From positions 1,178,501-1,242,500 of the forward strand of contig CAJHZI010000371.1 in NCBI GenBank assembly GCA_905160935.1: 64,000 nucleotides of DNA. The letters are read 5' to 3'. This document shows, in pieces, positions 54,713-62,499 of the stretch; positions within the stretch are counted from its first letter, which is position 1; every line of letters begins with the position of its first letter. A program made the position numbers and the translations under genes. This DNA comes from Enchytraeus crypticus. Its lineage: Eukaryota; Annelida; Clitellata; Enchytraeida; Enchytraeidae. The notes under the pieces are model-generated. The model worked only from the letters and a program-made list of their open reading frames with translations. It did no database searches and was not told where the DNA came from.

Positions 54713-56177
54713 CAGGGTGACTAAAAAAGATTACACCTGCAAAAACTTTGAATATCTCAGGTTATTGTTAACATTTTCCAATTAAACCTTTACCAATCAC
54801 TGAAGAACTACTTTCTGATGAGGTGGCCAATTTTCACCCACTTTGGTACATTGATTGGCCAGTTATGCAAGTTTCAGCAGAGCAACCCTCAGAAAATATG
54901 TGTGATGTACTTTAACACTTTACGAAATATAAAACTTTAGTATTATTAATGATATTCCCACGAAATTTATGCATATTGGGCAGAATTGGCTGCTGGTTAA
55001 GTGTTGCAAATTTCAAGAACATCGGTCTACTCGCTACGACTTAAGTCTAAAAACAATTTGTGTGTTCGGTTATAAAAGACACGTTTATTTTTAAAATATA
55101 ATTAATTATAATAACTTTAATTTATTTCAACGTGTACCTTTAATGGCAAATAATGTACGTGACACATTTAAACACAAGCTGGCACATAAGCACTTAAGTA
55201 CACTTATAATCGGACATATACACACAAACACGGTCACGGTTTACTTACCATTCTCATCATAGTAATCATCCTCGTACGCATCATTGTATTCATAGGCTGT
55301 GTCGCCCTCTGTCTGACCTGCAGGTAATCATCAATATAAATAATTATATGCACATAACTGCAACCTGCACACACGTGCACACACACATAAACACACACAC
55401 ACACCCTTGCAACAAGATCAAATGCATAAATTATATGAATCCAAAAGCCGTGGGTTTGAATGAACTAGCTTATGAGATAGATAAATCATGAACATTCACA
55501 GGAGAGTGTTCGTCTTCTGAATAAGGTGCCAAATAAGTTTAATAGAAACTGAAAGATGTAAACTTTTTGAAGCACTGTGATGTATGTTTAACATGTTTAC
55601 AGAATTCATTGTATTTCAAGCTTTAATAATAATAATAATAATAACCCTCAAAATGGTACAAATTTTGTGATCAATTTATCAAACCATCTGAAATGAAATT
55701 ATAAATTTCAGATTTTACAATCATTAATTTAATACAGTTATAATTAAATCTCAATATTTAGATAAATGTATGCTCCTATTAATGTTAAATTTACGATATC
55801 TTAATTGGAATAGTCCGTGAATTTCAAATCCTGCATTTTTTCGGATCTAAAACCTTTACGTTGTTAGTCTAGCGCAGCGCACAAGTTTCTCTCAATTTTG
55901 AATTTCTGGTACTGTGGAAGAGATAAGGCATTTTATAGAAGATAAGGCATTTTAAAGAAGAGATATTACATTTTTAAAAGCTGTAAAGCTGCATAATCCC
56001 TATTTGCGTACACAAGTGTACAGTTTAAAATACTATACGACGGTTGGCACTTTGGTGTCTAATTTAATTCAATTTGTATTACTATTACATTGTTTTGACT
56101 ACGTAAGAAAAGCACTTACCGTTAGCGTAGTATTCGCATACGATTATGCAGGTTATTAGTAATTTCTGAAACTGCAT
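35966..56177 (-). CDS. Secreted three-Ig-domain protein, lachesin/IgLON-like (complete, 433 aa)
   Basis: Eight coding exons join in frame (56120-56177, 55249-55317, 53201-53307, 50760-50964, 48780-48947, 47706-47834, 41489-41779, 35966-36240; 1302 bp). Residues 1-20 are a signal peptide ([20 protein letters not shown]). Residues 20-42 are an acidic Tyr/Asp/Glu linker. Ig1 (43-146) has VLPCII, VAWLDF and [10 protein letters not shown]. Ig2 (147-245) has [15 protein letters not shown] and [14 protein letters not shown]. Ig3 (246-342) opens [14 protein letters not shown] and has LNCVIT, YWEKEG and [14 protein letters not shown]. The VPP and FPP junctions and the domain order are typical of lachesin/IgLON/DIP adhesion proteins. 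Unlike those, the last exon gives a Gln/His-rich, coiled-coil-like tail with no membrane segment or hydrophobic GPI signal. Function is inferred: extracellular recognition or adhesion. Confidence 0.88.
36551..36709. repeat. (AT)n microsatellite
   Basis: AT array with a few ATAG, ATAC and GTATATGAATAC interruptions. Confidence 0.95.
36906..36971. repeat. (AAT)n microsatellite
   Basis: TAA/AAT units adjoin the start of the 36972-37190 retroelement piece. Confidence 0.92.
36972..37190 (+). mobile_element. Retrotransposon C-terminal region, first piece
   Basis: The plus-strand frame encodes [20 protein letters not shown] and [14 protein letters not shown]. Its natural continuation (VAVGLRLGS) is found 1.8 kb away at 38995, so this is the upstream half of a split element. 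A run of 11 G follows. Confidence 0.7.
37268..37389. repeat. (AT)n microsatellite at a LINE 3' end
   Basis: AT array with ATAC units directly joined to the LINE 3' end at 37390. Confidence 0.95.
37390..37552 (-). mobile_element. LINE 3' end fragment
   Basis: The minus strand encodes [14 protein letters not shown] and [13 protein letters not shown], then ATATACCATGGACCTGCCAA and the 3' tail, then (AT)n. Confidence 0.8.
37560..38930. other. Intronic DNA, no feature recognised
   Basis: Unique A+T-rich sequence with a purine-rich, G-rich patch at 38560-38620. It forms the middle of the insert that splits the retroelement. Confidence 0.4.
38930..38995. repeat. Poly-C/G segment
   Basis: AACAGGGGGGCCAAAGGTTC, then a C11-12 run, lies immediately before the second retroelement piece. 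Confidence 0.6.
38995..39646 (+). mobile_element. Retrotransposon C-terminal region, second piece
   Basis: Two plus-strand frames, offset by a stop near 39212, encode [60 protein letters not shown], then [16 protein letters not shown] and [17 protein letters not shown]. The Cys/His cluster (C-x3-H-x-C-x-CG...H-x3-C) resembles a zinc-binding domain found after the RT in many marine-invertebrate retroelements. A (TAA)n tract follows at 39732. Confidence 0.7.
39732..39774. repeat. (TAA)n microsatellite
   Basis: About 13 TAA/AAT units lie 3' of the retroelement, possibly its tail. Confidence 0.9.
39829..39910 (+). repeat. tRNA-derived SINE fragment
   Basis: It contains GCGGATCAGTGTGTACGGGG, a TTCGAGTCCTGGGCTC B box and CCCGTCACTGACGTCACTTT. 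Confidence 0.75.
39987..40062. repeat. (ATT)n/(AAT)n microsatellite
   Basis: An ATT array passes into an AAT array, giving self-complementary halves. Confidence 0.92.
40393..40425 (+). repeat. SINE 5' fragment
   Basis: GCTGGAGCCAGTGGAAATGT then CAGTAAAAC matches only the SINE head. Confidence 0.6.
40436..40620 (+). mobile_element. Probable LINE C-terminal fragment
   Basis: The frame contains [20 protein letters not shown] and [13 protein letters not shown], resembling the ...GPKIWNxLP ending of LINE proteins. It is short and unconfirmed. Confidence 0.4.
40633..40962. repeat. 165-bp tandem duplication
   Basis: Two adjacent units of 165 bp, starting AAAGGATATCATGCATAAGA, differ by about one base. 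This indicates a recent duplication. Confidence 0.95.
41489..41779 (-). CDS. Ig gene coding exon 7 (Ig3)
   Basis: The acceptor is CGTTTTAG; it has 96 full codons. The T left from exon 6 completes the Phe of FPP, giving [16 protein letters not shown]. The donor G|GTTAAT is weak but is required by phase. Confidence 0.9.
41899..41988. repeat. (AT)n microsatellite at a LINE 3' end
   Basis: AT array joined directly to the LINE end at 41989. Confidence 0.95.
41989..42975 (-). mobile_element. LINE, RT C-terminal half to 3' end
   Basis: The minus-strand frame shows [20 protein letters not shown] (RT palm), [20 protein letters not shown], then after several breaks [48 protein letters not shown] and [17 protein letters not shown], ending in the conserved 3' tail and (AT)n. 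A 122-bp inverted duplication interrupts it at 42401-42522. Confidence 0.82.
42401..42522. repeat. 122-bp near-perfect palindrome within the LINE
   Basis: The arms of about 57 bp (AAGAACTGTTAACAAAAAGT ... and its reverse complement) surround an 8-nt spacer with a single mismatch. The right arm encodes the expected LINE residues (ELLTKSLK...TKITIVKA). The left arm is an inverted copy that replaces the following LINE sequence. Confidence 0.92.
43001..43433 (+). mobile_element. Truncated DD37D mariner (family M)
   Basis: The left end CAGGGTGAGTAAAAAAATGA and the next 200 bp match the element at 51418. The plus-strand frame reads [38 protein letters not shown]-stop-DDAQTH and [10 protein letters not shown]. 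The right part is missing. Confidence 0.85.
44090..44146. repeat. (AT)n microsatellite at a LINE 3' end
   Basis: AT run joined to the LINE end at 44147. Confidence 0.9.
44147..44292 (-). mobile_element. LINE 3' end fragment, about 145 bp
   Basis: The minus strand encodes [20 protein letters not shown] and [16 protein letters not shown], then the TACCATGGACCTGC tail and (AT)n. The 5' breakpoint abuts a (CATA)n array. Confidence 0.85.
44293..44375. repeat. (CATA)n microsatellite
   Basis: About 18 CATA units. Confidence 0.95.
44405..45196 (-). mobile_element. Mariner-like deletion derivative with CACTGTGAGTCA ends
   Basis: The inverted ends CACTGTGAGTCAAAAAAAAC / CACTGTGAGTCATAAAGAAA continue into ATGTGCGCAG on both sides and are flanked by TA. 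Minus-strand sequence near 44690-44840 retains a transposase C-terminus ([20 protein letters not shown], then [17 protein letters not shown]). The catalytic core is gone. It is a separate family from the CAGGGTG elements. Confidence 0.85.
45306..45313. repeat. Target-site duplication, hAT-like copy 1 (left)
   Basis: CATTCAAT is repeated exactly at 47221-47228. Confidence 0.92.
45690..46441 (+). mobile_element. LINE fragment inside hAT-like copy 1
   Basis: The plus-strand frame encodes [56 protein letters not shown] and [12 protein letters not shown]. With shifts it continues to [48 protein letters not shown] and GRGRPRL. It ends TACCATGGACCTGTAATAGG then CAGTGCACTAAGAGAG and (GA)n. Confidence 0.88.
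46410..46441. repeat. (GA)n tail of the LINE
   Basis: GA/GGGA run immediately after CACTAA at the LINE 3' end. Confidence 0.92.
47221..47228. repeat. Target-site duplication, hAT-like copy 1 (right)
   Basis: CATTCAAT, identical to 45306-45313. Confidence 0.92.
47706..47834 (-). CDS. Ig gene coding exon 6 (Ig2, second half)
   Basis: The acceptor TTGTCTAG at 47835-47838 is the innermost of three tandem copies. The donor is CAGT|GTAAGG. It encodes [20 protein letters not shown] and the GVPTPV segment, with an NIT glycosylation site. Confidence 0.85.
47815..48062 (-). repeat. Triplicated splice acceptor/exon start of Ig exon 6
   Basis: Three tandem units of about 75-80 bp each contain (on the minus strand) an AAC/TTG-rich tract, TGTCTAG or TATCTAG, and GAGTGATARRTRGAGG. 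A fourth partial unit (CGATAGGTAGAGGCGAACAA) lies near 48035-48062. The unit nearest exon 6 is the real exon start. Confidence 0.85.
48780..48947 (-). CDS. Ig gene coding exon 5 (Ig2, first half)
   Basis: The acceptor is GTAACAG; it opens VPPELDDQ and includes [20 protein letters not shown]. There are two phase-1 donors, AACCAG|GTCAAT (used here) and GATG|GTCAAG (end at 48792); neither is strong. An extra Cys (RRCGLDG) lies outside the canonical pair. Confidence 0.82.
49078..49085. repeat. Target-site duplication, hAT-like copy 2 (left)
   Basis: AAATTAAC is repeated exactly at 50536-50543. Confidence 0.92.
49086..50535. mobile_element. hAT-like non-autonomous element G, copy 2
   Basis: It is bounded by TAGAGATGAGAA and TTCCCATCTCTA with an exact 8-bp duplication (AAATTAAC). 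It has CGAACC-rich arms at 49096-49290 and 50370-50510. The interior is colinear with copy 1, including the same 5' junction of the LINE fragment (49455-49605), but the LINE is shorter. It lies in intron 4 of the Ig gene. Confidence 0.9.
49455..49605 (+). mobile_element. LINE fragment inside hAT-like copy 2
   Basis: TACAAAGGAATGGTAGCGGG then AAGCGAGAC matches copy 1 at about 45687-45710. Translation continues to [10 protein letters not shown]-like residues before similarity stops. Confidence 0.75.
50536..50543. repeat. Target-site duplication, hAT-like copy 2 (right)
   Basis: AAATTAAC, identical to 49078-49085. Confidence 0.92.
50760..50964 (-). CDS. Ig gene coding exon 4 (Ig1, second half)
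   Basis: The acceptor is TTCTGCAG and the donor G|GTGAGT, phases 0 to 1. It encodes [20 protein letters not shown] through [14 protein letters not shown], with the conserved Trp and the second Cys. Confidence 0.92.
51050..51225 (+). mobile_element. LINE 3' end fragment with (GA)n tail
   Basis: TACAGAGGCAGATTAGGTAT is followed by a KRKTEERE-type frame and GTCATGGACCAGCCAATACG CAGTGTAGTAAGAGAGACAG, then a GA-rich tail. Confidence 0.8.
51418..52357 (-). mobile_element. Mariner family M, long-TIR copy
   Basis: The ends CAGGGTGAGTAAAAAAAATG and CAGAGTGAGTAAAAAAAAGA (reverse complement of the right end) are flanked by TA. Inverted similarity extends about 185 bp inward on both sides. The interior carries a transposase fragment. 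It lies in Ig intron 3. Confidence 0.9.
51713..52160 (-). pseudogene. DD37D mariner transposase fragment with D-to-N change
   Basis: The frame from about 52160 reads [71 protein letters not shown] and [18 protein letters not shown]. The spacing from the QQN position to the third Asp (LLD) is 37 residues. The second catalytic Asp is Asn here (QQN), while the related copy at 11280-11659 keeps Asp. The N-terminal DNA-binding part and first catalytic Asp are missing. Confidence 0.85.
52445..52585 (+). repeat. tRNA-derived SINE, near-complete
   Basis: Head GGCTGGATCTAGTGGCGATG; GCGGATCAGTATGTGCGGGG; B box GGTTCAAATCC; CCCGTCACTGGCATCGCTTT; end GTTAACATAGC. Confidence 0.85.
52885..53090 (+). repeat. 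(GAY)n trinucleotide-type low-complexity repeat
   Basis: GATGAC/GATGAT-rich sequence which in one frame would be an uninterrupted Asp/Glu run and on the other strand Val/Ile. There are no splice or start signals to suggest a gene. It lies 110 bp from Ig exon 3. A short LINE-like piece ([12 protein letters not shown]) follows at 53085-53170. Confidence 0.8.
53201..53307 (-). CDS. Ig gene coding exon 3 (Ig1, first half)
   Basis: The acceptor is AATAAACAG and the donor AAG|GTAAGT, phases 1 to 0. It encodes the first strands of a V-type Ig domain with the first Cys (TAVLPCII) and an N-x-T glycosylation site (NVT). Confidence 0.9.
53310..54590. other. Ig gene intron 2, no feature recognised
   Basis: A+T-rich unique sequence without coding frames or recognisable repeats. 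Confidence 0.4.
54591..54711. repeat. (AT)n microsatellite
   Basis: AT array broken by GGGCC at about 54666 and abutting the mariner end at 54713. Confidence 0.95.
54713..54894 (+). mobile_element. Mariner family M, left-end fragment
   Basis: CAGGGTGACTAAAAAAGATT and 180 bp matching the left arm of the 51418-52357 element, through AGTTTCAGCAGAGCAACCCT. The rest is missing. Confidence 0.85.
55249..55317 (-). CDS. Ig gene coding exon 2 (acidic linker)
   Basis: It has 23 codons between ACCTGCAG and G|GTAAGT. It encodes a Tyr/Asp/Glu-rich segment ([18 protein letters not shown]) that could be tyrosine-sulphated. Confidence 0.8.
56120..56177 (-). CDS. Ig gene coding exon 1 (signal peptide)
   Basis: The ATG at 56177 begins a 19-codon hydrophobic leader and ends G|GTAAGTG. 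A possible 5' UTR acceptor (CTGTATAG) lies 15-20 bp upstream. Confidence 0.8.
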
Positions 56178-57440
56178 TATTTTCTGTGATACCTATACAG
56201 TGTGCAAGTTAATTGTGAGATATGGATTGCATTCGATACGATTTCAACTCATTTTTTAATTTAATTCCAATCTCATCTGTAATTAGGTGTAATTAATCTG
56301 TACAATAAATCAAACAATTAAAATAAGCAGTATTTCATACTGCTCTTCGCTCTTTCTATGACCTGCCCAATAACATAGAAATATTCCCACTCACAGTTTT
56401 CTCGCATTCGTAATAAGAGAACATCATTGGTCAACAGGTTGACTAGAAATTTAATCAACGAAAAAAGGCTCTCTATACATTTACATATTTGCATTTACCA
56501 ATAAGAGATTCAAATTCATAAGAAGCTTATGTTAACACCAGTTTTCTTACTCGAAGGCGACGTCAGTGACGGCCGAGCCCAGGATTGCAATGCTAGCGAT
56601 TCTAAGCTCTCTTACGATATCTACACACAGCGTAAGTAATGCAATGAACTATAATGTAGCTATGAAAAATCTAAGGTTAAACAATGTGATTATAGGAAAA
56701 GAGAATAAATTTTGCAAAAATATTTAAATAAAACAATGCAAATATTGAGAAATAAACGAAGAAGCGGTATAACGTTCTTTTGCAAAAGCCTGCAGGTAGA
56801 TTTAAAGACAGACATGGTGCATCCTCCATTGAGTGCCAACATTACTGATAATAAACTGAATGTAGATTTGATGAGAGACATGATGCGCCCTATCTTGAGG
56901 GATGAGTTTCGCCGACTTGTGTTTGATAAGCAGAGAGAGACAGAAAGAGAGAATGCGCATTTGGAATTTTATATATTAGGAAAATTCTGTGATCTTTCAA
57001 TTTGACAATTTGAAGTTCATTAAAGAAGGCCGCATTTTAAAAACTAGGAGTCATCTCTTTATTTAACTATATTTAAAAAAATGTTTAACATAAATTAGTG
57101 TTATTATATCATCATTGAAATGTTTAAATTTCTTGCGCATAGAATCCTAATTTTAATTCTCGGTTTTCTGATGACTTTCTGATGAAGTTGAATCTTCCCA
57201 CGTAATCATAACTATCAGACAACAGACTTAGCGTATGTTATGGGGTTACGGGGCGTTGTAGAAAATGTTGTGACAAATGATTCTCAATAATTTTCCTAAA
57301 ATAGAAAACAGGTTTTTGTGGCAAAAACCAATATTATTCAAGTAATAAATTGCAAGTTAATTGACAGAGCAGCTAGATTAATTATAATTGTAGTCGCATT
57401 CTTATAAGCTTTATAACTCCTATTTTTTATTTTACACTTA
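56178..57440. other. 5' flank of the Ig gene
   Basis: It holds the presumed 5' UTR/promoter (not defined), a SINE fragment (56528-56600) and an unassigned plus-strand frame at 56712-57005 (polar, ends with a GA-rich run). No gene can be supported. Confidence 0.4.
56528..56600 (-). repeat. SINE 3' fragment
   Basis: It contains GTTAACACCAG, GAAGGCGACGTCAGTGACGG and CCGAGCCCAGGATT, the complement of the SINE tail and part of the B box. Confidence 0.7.
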
Positions 57441-57448
57441 CCCACATA

Positions 57449-57600
57449 TCACTGGCTCCAGCCAGTGGCGATGTTGGCAAGATACGCGACCGCGGATCAG
57501 TATGTGCGGGGTTCAAATCCTGGGTTCGCCCGTCACTGACATCGCTTTCGAGTGAGGAAACTGACCTTACCATTAGCTTTCTTTCGCTTTATTTTAGCGG
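57449..57600 (+). repeat. tRNA-derived SINE, near-complete
   Basis: Palindromic head CACTGGCTCCAGCCAGTG, A-box region GTGGCGATGTTGGCAAG, B box GGTTCAAATCC, CCCGTCACTGACATCGCTTT and the tail. Confidence 0.88.
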
Positions 57601-57774
57601 CTGTTAAATAAAAGTACAAATGAAACTGTAGAACAGTTACAAATCTAAAATAGTTTATATTTTAGTGAAGTTCATAACAATTTTACAGTTGAAATTTACA
57701 AATAATTAAGCACTAAAAAATTGGTGCATATCTTTGCCTATATCGATCAATTATTCAATCAATAAAAATTTAGC

Positions 57775-57900
57775 GTCCCGTTTCTCGTCATAAGGCACGT
57801 CAGGGACGTCTTTATGGTTACAACCGCTCAGACTTCTAGAGTAGCCAGACTTGAACTCTGTCATAGTACCACCATTATGGCGCTAACTCTAGCTATGATT
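57775..57900 (-). repeat. Possible diverged tRNA-like SINE
   Basis: The minus strand contains GTTAGCGCCATAATGGTGG and GAGTTCAAGTCTGGC, spaced like A and B boxes, then GACGTCCCTGACGTGCC. Confidence 0.45.
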
Positions 57901-59340
57901 TTTTACTTGTATAATTAACCCTCAAAGTCTTTAAACAAAGTTTGCGCATTGTTGTTTATTGTTTTATGGCTTATACCTAAGATTGTTTATATGCGTCATC
58001 TCGTAAAAATACCTCTATTCACATGTTTGAGAAAAATGGCAGCCCCTAGATTCATATCCTTTCATAGTAAACATTTAAACTCACTTAAATGACCACCTAT
58101 TAGGTTATTCCTAATCTCATTCCGTCACAAAAATTATATTCATTAAGCTCCTGCTTTTAAAACTAGCCACAGAGTTTAAAGCAAAACTATAGAGTTAATG
58201 TTGCTACCAGATTAAGAAAACGTTATCTTCTGGGGTGATTTCCTATTTTCTCTTCCGTTCCAAATTAGTTTGAGACACATCCTTCGACCCGATTCAAATG
58301 AAACGAGTAGAACATGGTTGGGCAATTATGCAGTTGCACGACAAGACAGGAATTGAAATAGCGTTACTTCGTCCACTAACTGGACTTCGTTGCCTTAATG
58401 AGTTAAATTTCTACTATCATAAGTTTAATTAAATGCAGACCATGTGCAGGCTCAGTTAAAGTAAAGCTGAGATTAAATTGGGATATTTAACTAATAGTAC
58501 AGTAGGGAAATTCAGTTTTGTTACACGTATACTTAAACGTTTATGAAGCTTATGCAGAAAATTAATTATTTATTTGTTAAAGTAACGTACATATACTAGT
58601 ATTTCTTAATGAGTGAAGAAATATAAGTACGGCCTATGGAGGACTACCGGACTCTAGGATTAACGAGCGACTAACACTGAACGGAGCGTGAACTGCTCAC
58701 CGCTCTGTCAGCTCCAAACGTTACACTAAACAAATGAAAGTTGTTCTCTCAGAGAGCGAGCGAGAGTGGACAAGCAAAGTACGTGATGCTTTTGTTCTCT
58801 TGCTAATAAATCCAGTGTCCTGTCAGTCAGTCAGACAGTCAGTCATGTTGTTAGTCAGGCCTCATACTAGCAACAACCTTGCCTTCACAGTGCAACAGAG
58901 AATAAGCTAAAGCTTATCTGCTTCAACTGCATGGAACTATTATTAAATATTTGTTGAAATAAAATAAGTCTAGTTATGAAATTGCATTGAGTTATATGAG
59001 AAGGTGTGTAAATTAAAACACTTCTCCAAAGTCTGTTAATCCGTATCAGTCAGTATACTGTGGATTTTGTTGTAATCTGTCAAACAGTCAATAAACTTTT
59101 TATACCTTAGATTTTTCTCATTGCACAGTTTGCATGCAATTGATGTAAATGTCTGTTTATACAAATTTGTGTTTCTTGACAGTATGGCAAGAATAAAGAG
59201 CAGTAAAAATGGAGACAAAGAACGAGAGAGAGAGAAAAAAAGAAAGTGATTAAATGAGGAATAGAAAAATAAAAAACGTAGTTTAAAATTAAGAAATTAC
59301 TGCATTTGTGCAAGATAGTTTATATGCCATATTTGTTAAG
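57900..59340. other. Intergenic DNA, no gene recognised
   Basis: The less A+T-rich patch at 58620-58870 could be an upstream exon or promoter of the Ig gene, but no splice-phase or core-promoter evidence supports this. Confidence 0.35.
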
Positions 59341-59345
59341 GACGG

Positions 59346-60070
59346 AAAATATAAAAAAACCAAGAAACTTTGAAAATGTGGATATGGAGAAGAATTGAAA
59401 AGATTAGCTGAACTCAAAAATCTACGAATGACGAAGTTTTTGAGAGAGTTGATACAGATAAACAGTGGATAAATGCATTAAGCAATAGAAAGATGAGCTG
59501 GATAGGACACATACTGAGAATGGAAAGTTTACTAAAAGAAAATATTAAAAAAACCAAGAAACTTTGAAAATGTGGATATGGAGAAGAATTGAAAAGATTA
59601 GCTGAACTCAAAAATCTACGAATGACGAAGTTTTTGAGAGAGTTGATACAGATAAACAGTGGATAAATGCATTAAGCAATAGAAAGATGAGCTGGATAGG
59701 ACACATACTGAGAATGGAAAGTTTACTAAAAGAAAATATTAAAAAAACCAAGAAACTTTGAAAATGTGGATATGGAGAAGAATTGAAAAGATTAGCTGAA
59801 CTCAAAAATCTACGAATGACGAAGTTTTTGAGAGAGTTGATACAGATAAACAGTGGATAAATGCATTAAGCAATAGAAAGATGAGCTGGATAGGACACAT
59901 ACTAAGAATGGAAAGTTTACTAAAAGAGATAATTGAAAGTAGAATGGAAGGAAAGAGAAACAGAGCAGAGATTGATTAGGAATGTAAGATGAATTAAAGA
60001 TCCATCCATATGTGGACATTAAGAAGAAACGGGAGACAGAGAATAGTGGAGGCATATGCCATGCACCTTC
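59346..60070 (+). mobile_element. LINE 3' end with a 194-bp segment in three tandem copies
   Basis: Units beginning AAAAAAACCAAGAAACTTTG at about 59351, 59545 and 59739 are near identical. Each encodes KMWIWRRIEKISWTQKSTND and RKMSWIGHILRMESLLKE-like residues in broken frames. The third unit continues into the normal LINE 3' end (GRMEGKRN..., then CATGCACCTTC) and a (TGAG)n tail. Confidence 0.9.
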
Positions 60071-60072
60071 TG

Positions 60073-60130
60073 AGTGAGTGAGTGAGTGAGTGAGTGAGTG
60101 AATGAGTGAGTGACTGAGTGAGTGAGTGAG
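60073..60130. repeat. (TGAG)n microsatellite, LINE 3' tail
   Basis: About 14 TGAG units follow the LINE end directly. Confidence 0.92.
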
Positions 60131-60134
60131 AGAG

Positions 60135-61490
60135 TTACGCTTGCAAGCATTAGACTGAATTTCGAAGATCTTATTGAAGATAACAAATAATGATAAAGGC
60201 TGAATGATAATTGTAATAATTATCTAACAACTAAAGATACCCACCTTCCCGTCATCGAAACCCAGCCCTTGCATTCTCTGTTATTTTATGTCAGTTTTAA
60301 GATTTCTATAATAGAGCATTAAAGCCATGACATCACAGCCAGAGGACAGAAACAAGAGCAGTAGCTAAATATTGAGAGTGATATAACGCTGGAGATATAC
60401 GTGTATACTGGAATCATCGCATTGCCGCACGTTTTTCCCAGGTTCTGAACTCACTTTTATAAAAAAACAGAATTTGCACTTATAAATGCATAGCTTATTA
60501 AGCTACATGCAAGGATTTGTTTCTTCATCCACAACTGATGAACCGGGAACAAGACGGATCGCCATACTTTAGTTCTGTATTGTGCTGGCTGGGAAATAAC
60601 TGAGTTTCTGCTGGTAAGCGGCACGCCAGCCTACTTCCTTAAGCGGGAGTTAATGTGTTCAAAACCCGGAGAAAACGTAGACTATTTCGTACGGAAGCAA
60701 TATCAGTATTACTGTAGCTTTATAGTTTAAAGCATAATCCAAACAGAGTGTTTAGTAAACTGACATACTTAGGAAGTAGAGTGATATTTTTCGAGCATTC
60801 CGTATTTTATCTCACACTTTATGTTTGAAAGTGTTCTTTAGCATTTATCTGTATTGAATGACTAAAGACCTTATAACGTGGGTAATCAATTCCAATGCCA
60901 TTCCTCCTCTGTTTAGGGCTGAATATTTACTGTCTGAACATTTGTTTTGTTTGATTGTGAACATTTGTGCTGTTGTTAGTTCACGTATAATTGTGTGAAG
61001 TTGGTGTAGGTCGTCAGGTCGTCTTTGAAGAAAGTCATTAGAATTCAATCGCATAGCCATTAGCTGTTTCAACGATGTTCTCGAAGTTTTATGTATCGTG
61101 GATATGCATCGATAACTAAAGGCTCACAAGAGGACGGTTCTGTAATCTTGTTACCTCAGCACTGAATGCAGATTTGTCAGTAGGTCCTATGCCGTTTACC
61201 TTACTAATCTGAAATAGCGATTAGAATAATATCTAAAATAGTGGTTGGAATCTGTAACATTTTCTCGGATAGGATTAGGTTTAGCTACTTGCAAATGTTC
61301 TTTCAGTTCAATTTGGGTTCTACAAAGTAATGGAAATTTTAAATATCTATAGGCCGCCCTGCATTGGTTTGTTGCATTAACCATCCGATTATTAGTTGCT
61401 GCACCGCATCTTCTGTCAATGCATTATTACACAAATTACGAATATGATATTTTACTTGCTCTAATCTAACTCAGAATCCAATCTTTACCA
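60135..61490. other. Intergenic DNA with unassigned minus-strand frames
   Basis: Minus-strand frames at 61196-61384 and 60845-61072 have a protein-like composition (e.g. RRPDDLHQLHTIIRELTTAQ) but are separated by stops and match nothing I recognise. They may be remains of a mobile element. Confidence 0.3.
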
Positions 61491-61494
61491 ATCT

Positions 61495-61632
61495 ATTGAC
61501 TACATAAGGTATAGATAAGGTATAACCTTTTATCAAGGGATGAACTTGTTGATCTTTGAGTGCTCTTTATAACACTTGAAATCGGACTCGAAGTATGAAT
61601 ATGTTCCTTGGAGCTGCCACTTGGTAGCACAC
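61495..61632 (+). repeat. Retroposon R, 5'-truncated copy
   Basis: CTACATAAGGTATAGATAAG, GGGATGAACTTGTTGATCTT and GAAGTATGAATATGTTCCTT match 6482-6590. It ends GCCACTTGGTAGCACACTAG then (GA)n. Confidence 0.8.
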
Positions 61633-61667
61633 TAGAGAGAGAGAGAGAGAGAGAGAGAAAGAAAGAA

Positions 61668-61763
<96 letters not shown>
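61633..61763. repeat. Compound (GA)n-(AT)n-(GA)n microsatellite
   Basis: GA, GAAA, AT and GA tracts in series follow the retroposon 3' end. Confidence 0.95.
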
Positions 61764-61764
<1 letters not shown>

Positions 61765-61766
<2 letters not shown>

Positions 61767-62270
61767 AATAGAGTGCTAGATAAAAAGAATTGATTTTTAC
61801 AAATAAAATTAGCAAAGTCATAGTAAAATATATAGCTATTAAAATCATAGAAATTATAAAATTATAGAATTTGTAATGTACGGGCTCGTAAACTTCCTAG
61901 TGTGAGACAATACTCTATTGCATTATGAATGTGATAAATGCCTATTTTTCGTCGTATGCATTATACATAAAGACAGGACTATTTAAAAATGCTATTATTG
62001 TTAAAATTCAAACTGATATAGTAATTGCTTATTTGTGGCATAGACTATGCAACGCAAAACAAGCATGTTAGTTTCTTGGTAATAATTACACGTAATAGGA
62101 TTTACCTACGAATTTTTTATATGTATAATATAAATATATATAATATAAAATATATAATAGTAAATAATAAATATTAATAAAAATTATACAATAAAAAATA
62201 AAAAATAGATATTTACATTATATATAAATGCAAATGGGCTATGCATGTACATGTATATTCACATAGTGTA
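61765..62270. other. Intergenic A+T-rich DNA, nothing recognised
   Basis: Very A+T-rich with TATAAATATA-type patches around 62120-62225. Confidence 0.4.
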
Positions 62271-62331
62271 CACAAGATGTGGATAAGCCGTTGTCTTTTG
62301 TGAATGGATTAACTTGTTGATCTGCGTCTAA

Positions 62332-62460
62332 AAAAGCTAATGTTAACGTCAATTTCCTCACTAGAAAGTGAAGTCAGTGACGGACGAGCCCAGGATTTGA
62401 ACCCCGCACATACTGATCAGCGATCGAATAGCTTACCGATATCGTCACTGGCTCCAGCCT
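62332..62460 (-). repeat. tRNA-derived SINE (left member of a head-to-head pair)
   Basis: The minus strand has GGCTGGAGCCAGTGACGATA at its head, GGGGTTCAAATCC and the GTTAACATTAGC tail at 62332. Confidence 0.85.
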
Positions 62461-62499
62461 TAAGGAACCAGTGGAGATATCGGTGTCGATGCCCACAGG

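Noticed and set aside
56712-57005. 97-codon plus-strand frame upstream of the Ig gene
   Set aside because: No recognisable domain; it ends in a GA-rich stretch and has no splice partners. Perhaps a retroelement remnant.
60845-61384. Minus-strand protein-like frames
   Set aside because: They are interrupted by stops and frame changes and match no family I can name.
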